From Conchocele bisecta (taxonomy: Eukaryota > Mollusca > Bivalvia > Lucinida > Thyasiridae), in NCBI GenBank assembly GCA_029237695.1, contig CM055265.1, positions 122,658,834-122,722,833 on the forward strand: 64,000 nt of DNA, given 5' to 3'. Shown piece after piece: positions 55,576 to 64,000 of this stretch (position 1 is its first letter; every line of letters begins with the position of its first letter). The translations under genes and the position numbers were made by a program. The notes under the pieces are model-generated. The model searched no databases and had not been told where the DNA came from. It saw only the letters and a program-made list of their open reading frames with translations.

Positions 55576-55689
55576 TCCTGCGTACGGGCTGTAACGCATA
55601 TTTTGACAAATATTTAACGCAAACTTATAAGTAATTTGACCTTGACCATGAGGCACAGGGGCCGCATGAGTGGGGCAGAGAATGAATAT

Positions 55690-56090
55690 ATGGATGATAA
55701 TCAATAAGTATACGACGAAATTTCAAGCAAATCTGACTTACTGTTACAGAGATAGTAGGTACGTGGAAAGTTTATATATGATGATCAATAAGCACACGAA
55801 GTTTCAAGCATATTGACTTACGGTTACAGAGATGGTAGGTACGTGGAAAGTTTATATATGATGATCAATAAGCACACAAAGTTTCAAGCATATTGACTTA
55901 CGGTTACAGAGATAGTAGGTACGTGGAAAGTTTATATATGATGATCAATAAGCACACGAAGTTTCAAGCATATTGACTTACGGTTACAGAGATAGTAGGT
56001 ACGTGGAAAGTTTATATATGATGATCAATAAGCACACGAAGTTTCAAGCATATTGACTTACCGTTACAGAGATGGTAGGTATGTGAACAT
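55690..56090. repeat. 80-bp tandem repeat, five units
   Basis: Unit begins GATAGTAGGTACGTGGAAAG, with starts at 55751, 55831, 55911, 55991 and 56071. Units are nearly identical. It sits inside a larger repeat bounded by TTTGACCTTGACC at about 55636 and 56139. Confidence 0.92.
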
Positions 56091-56529
56091 TTTAACGTAA
56101 ATTTCGACAAAAATTTAATGAAAACTTCTAAGTCATTTGACCTTGACCTTAGACACAGGGGCAGCATGAGTGGGATGCAGCATGAATATATGGATGGTGA
56201 TTAGTAAGCATATTCCGGACGCACAGACACCCGGACGTCATTGTGATCACTATGTCTCGCTTTCCGCAAGCGGGCTCGACAAAAATCGACGTAGCCTCGT
56301 GCCTTATGAAATCCAAACTTGTTTAATAAACATCATAGTATACTATCACCCAATCATGTAATATCTTCTAAATAAGATGTATTATTATTATTATTATTAT
56401 TATTATATCACACTGTGAAAGTTCATCTTATGCAATAAAACTGATTGTGGAGCAAAAGTTCATCATCCCTCTAGTGTAAAGACATTTTAGGGCAAGTTTA
56501 TGTCATAGGTTCGAAATTGTTTATGTTTA
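56091..56529. other. Repeat continuation and ATT microsatellite
   Basis: 56139-56290 continues the previous repeat (TTTGACCTTGACCTTAG ... CTCGCTTTCCGCAAGCGGGC). 56379-56405 is a TTA microsatellite. No gene. Confidence 0.65.
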
Positions 56530-56629
56530 CAGTGGGGTCAGCGTGTAAGTGCACACACGAACGAACACGACAGGTTGGTTCCAACCTGTCGTGTTCGTTC
56601 GTGTGTGCACTTACACGCTGACCCCACTG
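56530..56629. mobile_element. Family J element, short palindromic form
   Basis: TA-CAGTGGGGTCAGCGTGTA / ACACGCTGACCCCACTG-TA; only the terminal arms remain, meeting at GGTTGGTTCCAACC. Confidence 0.88.
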
Positions 56630-57478
56630 TACTTCCCATTGAAAGAAAACCATCCCGTTACCATTCAATGGTAATGTTTGATGTCATAGTCATAGGTCAG
56701 AGTATTTCACATGTGTACAAATACTTCACTAAATTAATATACCAGTCAAATACGTGTCTGTTGTTATGGGTCGAAAGGTAATCCAAGTTCACTCAATTCC
56801 CAACTCCCGTTTCACACGAATAACATTATCTTCTATTCTCGCCGCCCATTTGAGCATAGATGTGTCCCGGACCCGGATAATCTCCTTGTAACACTTCCTT
56901 CCCGAGTGACGCATCCATTCCTTGCGACAGGTCCTGTAGTGTTTCAACGTTGCCAGCCCGGAGTCGACTAGGTTCCTGTAACGGTAGGTGACGCATAAAT
57001 GCTAGACTGAAAACTTGGGGCTTGGGATGAGGAGTTTTACGGCCTGTCAACAGCTAATGTCATTTTAGGCCGGGTGAAAGGGGACGAATTCAATAGTCCA
57101 CCTGTATGGATGAGGGTGGGGGCCATTCCATCACTCAATGTTCAACTCTCAAGTAACAAGAAAGTCAAACATGTACATGTACCTGAGGGCCAAACCAGTG
57201 ATGTCAGGACTGATTCCGGTAATGATGAATCCCATCAGGTTGCATACATGATACAGAGTGATCGCGAATGAAAGGACGGAGGAAACCTGGCACACAGTTC
57301 TCGTCACGAAGAAGAGTAGTCACTGTGTAATCTTGTCCATGGTGGCTTGTTATGGGCATTGCATTTCTTCGTTCCTTCGCAGAGACAAAACGCTAATTAG
57401 AGCACAGGAGGCGTAGAAACGAAATAACGAAGCTTAATAATCACAGTTCGTGTCTTTGCCACGCTGTGTTACACCACC
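56630..57478. other. Intergenic, weak repeat traces
   Basis: 57040-57075 has CTGTCAACAGCTAATGTCAT then TAGGCCGGG, like the tail of the 8755 repeat, and 57180-57240 resembles 45390-45450. The 74-codon minus frame at 56826-57050 has no recognised domain. Confidence 0.45.
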
Positions 57479-57723
57479 TGGGGGCCGTTTCACTAAATTG
57501 TGTACGACTAAAATGTTCGTAAGTGCAAAAGTATGATAGTCTGTAAATTTCACATTAACAATGTATTCTTGTAAACAATTATTGGATTTACATTTATTGA
57601 GCATCGGCTGCATATGCAGCCTATGCTCAATAAATGTAAATCCATCAATTGAAATTCACAGACTGTTCTAAATCTGCACTTACGAACATTTTAGTCGTAC
57701 GAAATTTAGTGAAACGGCCCCAG
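57479..57723. mobile_element. Family C TIR element, complete
   Basis: CTGGGGGCCGTTTCACTAAA / TTTAGTGAAACGGCCCCAG, central CATCGGCTGCATATGCAGCC hairpin. Confidence 0.85.
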
Positions 57724-57797
57724 ACCCTACTCAGTGTTCTGTTACACGAAAGAGCGAAGAAATGAAATTTCACTAACCAGCAACCATAATTGTGTGG

Positions 57798-57900
57798 CAC
57801 GTGCAGGGATTCCGCTGGCGATCGGCACTTTTTTTTGTTTTGATTTTTTTTTTTTTTTTGTAATTTTTAGTTTTTCCCCAGCGGAATCCATGCACGTGTT
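57798..57900. repeat. Small foldback with T-rich loop
   Basis: CACGTGCAGGGATTCCGCTG / CAGCGGAATCCATGCACGTG around a T-rich centre. Confidence 0.75.
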
Positions 57901-58145
57901 ATTCTAATGTTACGGTAAAGCAGCAGTTGTTTCAGCCTACGATTGTCATACCTATTGACCGCTGCAAGGAACATTTTCCAGATAAATATCTTTTCAGAAA
58001 AGCTAAATGCGTGTAAAAATGTTTCCGTGCAGCTATAATAGGCCGACAGGCGGTCTCCCGGCGGTAATTGCCATTGTAAAACATATCCGTCTCCGGATAT
58101 TACATAACAAATCCTACAGCTGAACCGTTTCTAGTTGCGAACAGT

Positions 58146-58250
58146 AACTCTTGCAATCTACTCCCGTACCGCCCGTAGCCGGTGTGGGAGTAGATTGCAA
58201 GAGTGATTGTTCGCAACTCCCACTCCACCCCCTAAATCAGCCACTGTATG
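58146..58250. repeat. Repeat with CTTGCAATCTACTCCC palindrome
   Basis: CTCTTGCAATCTACTCCCGT faces GGGAGTAGATTGCAAGAGTG around CGCCCGTAGCCGG. Related to 9188-9295. Confidence 0.65.
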
Positions 58251-58485
58251 TAGTGTGGTATTATCATTTCACAACTAAACGCTGTTACGTTTTAGAATGT
58301 ATGGCAGTCTATGATATTACAGTGTTCATTCTAGGAGGACCATGTGGCCATTAGCACATGTTTGTCACAAATGGTCAAAACATAAATAGTGAGGGGCCAC
58401 TATGGCCCATGATTTTTAGAAATGGCAGTAGTACATAGCAAGCAGTTCGATATACCATGGATCATGGATTTGGATTCTCATACAT

Positions 58486-58748
58486 AGAGAATAGTAGGTT
58501 AGTGCCGTGAATGGGAAAAAATATCTGGCAAGGCTCAGGAAACGGGATGGGCGAGGCTCTGTCGAGCACATCCCGTTTCCGTGCCGCGCCAGATATGTTT
58601 TCCCATTCACGGCACTAACCTACTATTCTATTTATCCCGTCAACACCTACAAATGGCTGTAAAATGCAAAAATTGTATTGACTGGATATCAAAAATGTTT
58701 CACGGCACCGTGTTTCACGGCACATACGCACTGTGTTGTTGGGATAAA
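58486..58748 (+). mobile_element. Family A two-hairpin element
   Basis: Complete; the terminal GTTGACGGGATAAA has become TGTTGTTGGGATAAA. Confidence 0.87.
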
Positions 58749-59604
58749 ATGTAAATGTATGGGGGTCGATTCAGAGGTAACTCGAGTTTAGAGGTTAGGT
58801 GAGAGTTATAGTTCCTGATCGGTGACGTAATATGACATTTTTTTCCCTCCCTGCCTCCTATCAATTCCTGCGAAAAGGGGACTTATTGTCGATGTTAGAT
58901 CGATGTACGGGACGCTTTTTAACCAGAGGTTAAAGCTGGTTTCCTCAGATACCTTAGTCCCCGAATTGTCTTACCGGTATTGCCCGAGCGATCAGCTTTG
59001 TTTACATAGGGATTACCTATTAGCCAGTTTTCTTTTCACATCGTAGGTAGGTAATACTATCATATAGTTAGCGCGTTTTAACGGTGTTCGTTATAATAAG
59101 TGTGACAATATGAATCTCACAAATAATGCAGTTTCGGATTAAATTGTGCAGGGTATTTAGGGTGATCTGGATCAACACTAGTAGAAAACACCATAATGGC
59201 TCATTTACACATCATGCGATTTTATTTTTTTTTACAAGCAATTAATTAGGCCATAAAATATGCAATTTGGACCGGAATTAAATAAATAAATTCAAAGGGA
59301 AATAACTAGCTACGACACCCCATTTCAATAGACTGCATGTAGATATACGTTCTGCATGTATGAATTCAATATTGGCAATATGTATGAATAACTGGCGAAC
59401 TAATGTCATATATATCTCCTATTTGCTGCAAGAATGCCTATAACGAGTGATTTACGTTTTTCATTAATAATTGCCAAAGGGAGATCGTGTTTCAAAAATG
59501 GATCGCAACGCTACTAGTATTGTTATAAATATTCTCTTAACCCAGACCAGCATAACCATTAATAACCACAATCCTACAATTTAACTGTTTTATTGATTCA
59601 TCAC
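58749..59604. other. Intergenic, nothing recognised
   Basis: No gene or repeat partner noted. Confidence 0.4.
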
Positions 59605-60418
59605 TTAAAGGTACATGCCCACTCAGTAGGTACATAGAGAATAGTAGGTTAGTGCCGTGCATGGGAAAAAATATCTGGCAAGGCTTAGGAAACGGGATGG
59701 GCGAGGCTCTGCCGAGCACATCCCGTTTCCGAGCCGCGCCAGATATTTTTCCCATTCACGGCACTAACCTACTATTCTATTTATCCTGTGAACACCTACA
59801 ACTGGCTTTAAAATGTCAAAATAAATAACCCCAGCCACCGCACATATTCATACGCAGTGATTAGGTCGTATTGACAGGATATCAAAAATGTTTCACGGCA
59901 CCGTGTTTCACGGCACATACGCACTGTGTTGACGCAATAAAAACTGTTCTTTAGAGGAATTAAATATTAAGTGTATAAGTGTGTCACTATTCCACCAGTT
60001 CTAAAAATTACGAGTGTCCGCTATACAGATATAATCATTTTAAATTAGGAATATATATTTGACTGATAGTGACTCGCGGTGGTATCAGGCTATTTTCATA
60101 TGCAAATTTTAATTATTTATACGAATTAAATGCGTCACCTGAACAAAATAATATTTTCGATAGATTATAAAGTATGATCACTGCACATCAAAAAAATAAA
60201 TACAGAGAATAAATAGTAAATTCCGTTAACATTTTAATGAAACACGGTTATCGCCCCTGATATGTGGAAATGTGTGTCTGATATAAAATGTATAATAATG
60301 CAAATCAATACCTGCGGTAATGGTGAATGAATGTTTATTTTGCCAGAAAATGTCTCAGATGATGTCTATAATATGAATAACATGTTGTGCCTACTGAGCG
60401 GGCATGTACCTTTAAACT
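59605..60418. mobile_element. Family S element with nested A
   Basis: TTAAAGGTACATGCCCACTC at 59606 and GCGGGCATGTACCTTTAA at 60415. Its body from 59941 onward matches 46060-46457. The A element 59635-59940 sits just inside the left end. Confidence 0.8.
59635..59940 (+). mobile_element. Family A element, long form, nested in S
   Basis: AGAATAGTAGGTTAGTGCCG ... TGTGTTGACGCAATAAA. It shares the CCGCACATATTCATACGCAG spacer with 50091-50422. Confidence 0.85.
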
Positions 60419-60432
60419 TCGTATCCACACTT

Positions 60433-60830
60433 GAGGTTTAACACTTTCAACACTACATACCAGTATAGTGGTATTGGCAAACAGTGTCGATCCAGATGCG
60501 CCGGCTCGTGACGAGCCGTCTCATCAGGATCTTCACTTTTTGCAAGTAATTTTCATATTATTGAGAACAAAAACATCCCCTTTTCATAAATGTAACAATA
60601 ACGTTCGACCATGTCCAGCCGTGGGTAAACGTGTACATTGTCGAACCTTTGAACCCGAAAGCCCGCTATATCGGTTTATGCAAACAGTGCAGATCCAGAT
60701 GAGCCGGCTCGTAACGAGCCGTCTCATCAGGATCTGCACTGTTTGAAAGTAATTTTCATATTTTTGAGAACAACAAATACCCCTTTTTTATAAATGGACG
60801 AGTCTGAAAATCATTGTGTTCTCGAAGCAA
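60433..60830 (+). mobile_element. Two adjoining family D partial elements
   Basis: 60433-60595 starts GTTTAACACTTTCAACAC and includes GATCCAGATGCGCCGG; 60596-60640 is the decayed palindrome end seen at 10740-10771; 60641-60830 restarts with CCTTTGAACCCGAAAGCCCG and a second hairpin. Right ends are missing. Confidence 0.65.
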
Positions 60831-61221
60831 GCGTGTGGACCTCGAGTTTCAGTTCAACCTTGAACTAGATTACTAATACTAATGCGCCATGACAAAAACA
60901 AATATTGGTAGACTTTTGTAAATCCGGAACAGCCAACGAGAATATGAGTCGAGAATATCACGATGATTCGTCTTAAAAACCGTCCATATATTGGCAGAAA
61001 TAATTATAGCACAGTGATATCAAAATACGTGAAAACAACCCGACTGTGATAAGGGTTGCAGCAACAGTTTGTACTCGAATATGAAAGAAAATACATTAAA
61101 TTATATCAAATCAAATCAATTTGTTATTGGCATTAAACATACACATAATATGAGGTTAGCCTAATAAACAGTTTAAACATGTACCAATGAAATGTGAGGT
61201 TAAACGATAGTCTAGGAAACC
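60831..61221. other. Intergenic, nothing recognised
   Basis: No gene or repeat partner. Confidence 0.4.
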
Positions 61222-61438
61222 TACGGAGCCCAGCACGGGACGTGCAATTCTTTTGTTAATTCGTTCCCACCAAATAACAATTCGTTTCCTCAATTTAACA
61301 ATTCGTTCCCACGATATAACAATTCGTTCCCTCGAGTTAAAAATTCGGGAACGAATTGTTAAATTGACGGAACGAATTGTTATTTGGTGGGAACAAATTA
61401 ATAAAAAAAAAAGTCTACGTCCGCTGCGGGTCTCCGTA
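61222..61438. mobile_element. Accordion element copy 5 (AATTCGTTCCC type), short
   Basis: TACGGAGCCCAGCACGGGAC / GTCCGCTGCGGGTCTCCGTA; only about seven units. Flanks GAAACC and CGTTTC show no duplication. Confidence 0.82.
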
Positions 61439-61449
61439 CGTTTCTGTAT

Positions 61450-61806
61450 TAAAGGAATGAATGGCCTTTTTGTGGAATTTATCAGGGTATAAACTTGGAA
61501 AAGTCGCGGGAATACTGGACGAAGGCCGGAAGGCCTCGTCCAGTATTCCCGCGACTTTTCCAAGTTTATATCCCCGATAAATTCCAAAAAAAAAAGCCAT
61601 TCATTCTTTATAATTCCAGCATTTGAAATAAATTCATCAAGAAAATGTGTTTATTTTCCGTTTTCTTAAGAATTATTTTAACTGCGCCTCACGGTTACGG
61701 AAAGTAGTTCGGCGTGGGAGTTTACTGGGATATACATTTTGGACAGAGACTTGCTACGGGCCAATCAAATGTTAGGGAATTGTGTAAATATTTTTGTGCT
61801 GGAATT
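61450..61806. mobile_element. Family B hairpin with long 3' part
   Basis: Hairpin GAATGAATGGCCTTTTTGTG ... then TTCCAGCATTTGAAATAAAT to GTGCTGGAATTAT, matching 14783-15142 almost base for base. Confidence 0.82.
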
Positions 61807-62257
61807 ATCAATCACACATTACTTATACATACGTATGCCAGTGGAACTGTACATAACAAAGAACATTCTATTGGGAAAACGACGTCGTAACTTACTTTGT
61901 GTACAGTTTATCCGCCGTCTTCACAGGCCAATAGCCGTGAGTAGAGAGTCGCCCCGGGGCGGTGCGTTTGCTTATTACAATACTCTTCACGCGGTCTTTG
62001 ATCGGGTTCGTTCTGTTGAAGTACCTAGCCATCGTCAAATTGCTTTTTGTTCCCGCATTTGTTGAGCCCCAGGTCGTGGCATATATCTCAGTCTTGAACG
62101 TAAACCCGCAAGCATTTGGAGCTGTTGTTCGAAGTGCTTGCTGAAAGAATACAATACAAAGGGTATGTGTAATAATCATATTACGTCTAGAACTAGTTCT
62201 TGTAATCGATGGTTTATGTTATCAGTAGCCAATTTCATGAACATTGCAAAGTATACT
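61807..62257. other. Intergenic, nothing recognised
   Basis: Short overlapping frames on both strands (61739-62179) show no domain. No repeat match. Confidence 0.4.
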
Positions 62258-62497
62258 TTAGTAGCAAAGTATACTTTGAGGGAGAAATTTTCAATTTTAT
62301 GATAAATTTATTAATTTTTATTATACTGAATTTATTACATTATCACAGCCAATTTGGCTGTGATAATGTAATAAATTCAGTATAATAATCCTGCATACTT
62401 TTAATCATGAAATATATGCATTTGTTAGTTCTATATGAAATAATGCATTTCAGGAAAAGTAAATGATTACTCCCTCAATGTATACTTTGCAATGTTG
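62258..62497. mobile_element. Family X palindromic element
   Basis: GCAAAGTATACTTTGAGGGA / TCCCTCAATGTATACTTTGC; perfect centre CACAGCCAATTTGGCTGTG. Partial copy at 28360-28547. Confidence 0.8.
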
Positions 62498-62686
62498 ATG
62501 AAATAGGCTACAGATCAATGCACAGTTAACGGATAGTTGTTTGAACTTATATGAAAAGGTTATTATGACCAGTATAACCAGATATTGGTTTGTATAGAAA
62601 GTGAAGTCAGATAAAGAATATTCGTATTTATCCCACTTCGATCCACTTCGGAGTGTGTACCCACGCTACGTGTATTAGGATAACGA

Positions 62687-63178
62687 CTGTCTGTTCCATG
62701 TTTTGCTGCCCACGAACTTTTGGCCATTAAACACATTAAATCCAAGAAATATTTAAAGCCTAGGTAAGTACTTTGTCATCAATAATAAAAAGGTCACCCT
62801 CCCCCCAAAAAATTATTTCATGAAATTTTGTCAAATATTGGGGGCTAAAAATAGATGTTTTTTAATTAATTTTTCATTTGTGGACCGATTATCAAAATCT
62901 AACTTTTGTTTTCTTAGTTACATCATTTTCAAGCTATGTAGCCAGGTTTCGGGTCAATTTCCAAATTTTTCGGTTTTTGACTCTTCCTCCACGTTCTCCA
63001 CCTCTTTTTCCCCCATGTTACATTCCCATAGGAACATCGTTTTTTCGCTATAAAATCAATATTTGATGGGAGGGTGACTTTTTTGTTGTTGGTGAAAAAG
63101 TGCTTACATTTAACTATTTTTTAGAGTTAATGTGTTTAATAGCCAAATGTTCGTCGGCAGAAAAACATGGAACAGACT
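62687..63178. mobile_element. Family G palindromic element
   Basis: ACTGTCTGTTCCATGTTTTG / AAAACATGGAACAGAC. Arms more diverged than in 9838-10337. Confidence 0.75.
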
Positions 63179-63257
63179 ATAGCATGGATATGTGTGTGGG
63201 ATTAATTGCTTATAGCACGACTGAAGCTCGCGGATTGTCTCCTAGTACATGCGGATG

Positions 63258-63653
63258 TACGGAGCCCCGCAGGGGACAAGGATTTTTTTATTAATTCATT
63301 CCTATGAAATAACAATTCGTTCCCTCAGTTTAACAATTCGTTCTCTCGAAATAACAATTCGTTCCCACGATATAACAATTCGTTCACTCGAATTAACAAT
63401 TCGTTCCCACGAAATGACAATACGTTCCCTCAATTTAACAATTCGTTCCCTCGACTTAACAATTCGTTCTCACGATATAACAATTCGTCCCCACGAATTA
63501 ACAATTCGTTCCCGTGGGAACGAATTGTTAAATTGTTAATTCGTGGGAAAGAATTGTTAATTCGTGGGAACGAATTGTGAAATTGAGAGAACGAATTGTT
63601 ATTTCCTGGGAACAAATTGTTATTTCGTGTGAACGAATTAATAAACAAGAGGG
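63258..63653. mobile_element. Accordion element copy 6, right end lost
   Basis: TACGGAGCCCCGCAGGGGAC at the left, then about 18 AATTCGTTCCC units with the flip near 63513. The right arm ends in GAACGAATTAATAAA without the terminal repeat, where another repeat begins. Confidence 0.82.
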
Positions 63654-64000
63654 CCATGATGGCCCTATATCGCTCACCTGTGCAATGTCACAAAAATCAA
63701 GCAAATACTGGTATGTAAAGTTGTCACTACATATACATCAAAATAAGCCCATGGCAGGCACAAACTTAAGAAGTTACCAGGGTAGGAGTTGTCTCGCGAT
63801 ATGTACAGATATATCTTACACAACTTTGAGAGGTTTGGAGACCACAACAGGATGCTTCCAGCCTACTTTTTATTGCAATCCTTAGATTTTATGTATTATA
63901 TAACCATATTCCGTAAAAATGTTGACCTCTATTTGACCAACCGGGACCCAGAGGTCACCATTTTAACAGCTTTGAAAAAGCATTGTACACCGATCATTCT
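63654..64000. repeat. Interspersed repeat starting AGAGGGCCATGATGGCCC
   Basis: Begins with a short palindrome and CGCTCACCTGTGCAATGTCA. I recall this opening as frequent in bivalve genomes. It runs off the window; no conserved coding sequence recognised. Confidence 0.55.

Noticed and set aside
56826..57271. Two small frames (74 codons minus, 65 plus) as a gene
   Set aside because: No recognisable domain, no splice support, and partial overlap with pieces of the 8755/45390 repeat.

Overview
This is non-coding-rich animal DNA with eukaryotic gene structure: spliced exons with GT/AG junctions, a very long intron, LINEs, tRNA-derived SINEs, minisatellites and dozens of short palindromic DNA transposons. 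The repeat vocabulary fits a bivalve mollusc (inference from memory, not searched): the block starting at 63654 (AGAGGGCCATGATGGCCC...) and the tail TTAAACACCAATAAACAA at about 9000 are motifs I associate with bivalve genomes.

Genes. The one gene I can support fully is a plus-strand two-exon globin. Exon 1 (20802-21010) and exon 2 (47627-47999) join in frame to give 193 residues. It has an N-terminal Met-Gly-Cys acylation signal like globin X, the CD1 phenylalanine, and both haem histidines (E7 and F8). The 26.6-kb intron lies just after the CD1 Phe, which is not one of the classical globin intron positions. Inside the intron, on the minus strand, is one exon with good splice sites (41122-41503) from an unnamed conserved protein family. 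Two LINE remnants are on the minus strand: a nearly complete but frameshifted Tx1/L1-type element (51345-54918) and an older 3' fragment (36376-37115).

Everything else is mobile or repetitive DNA. I gave local letters to the recurring families. A: two-hairpin element ending GTTGACGGGATAAA. B: hairpin with TCGCGGGAATACTGGACG. C: TIR GGGGCCCGTTTCACTAAAC. D: TTAACCCTTT...AAAGGGTTAA. E: TIR GTGGCTGTGACTGGAGAAAT. G and H: about 0.5-kb palindromes with related cores. I: pogo/Tigger-like, TA-CAGTGGAACCTCTCTAAAC. J: TA-CAGTGGGGTCAGCGTG. K, L, M, S, T, U, V, W, X: smaller families. 'Accordion' elements: TACGG...CCGTA ends, 6-bp target duplications and interiors made of short palindromic repeats.

Layout. 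1-20.5 kb: upstream flank packed with families A-M and four accordion elements. 20.5-21.0 kb: repeat-rich leader and globin exon 1. 21-47.6 kb: the intron, including two oppositely oriented 4-kb TIR elements (about 22.0-26.6 and 28.7-32.9 kb) and a 21-bp minisatellite. 47.6-48.0 kb: globin exon 2. 48.2-49.3 kb: 40-bp minisatellite, followed by a full-length SINE. 51.2-55 kb: LINE inserted inside a C element. 55-64 kb: tandem repeats and more hairpin elements.

The most interesting system is the accordion superfamily: eight or nine elements share termini and a 6-bp target duplication, but each subfamily has a different short palindromic repeat inside, and one copy has a 55-bp piece of its own flank in its centre. 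Only the globin shows evidence of a cellular function. The dense hairpins would make any intronic transcript highly self-complementary.
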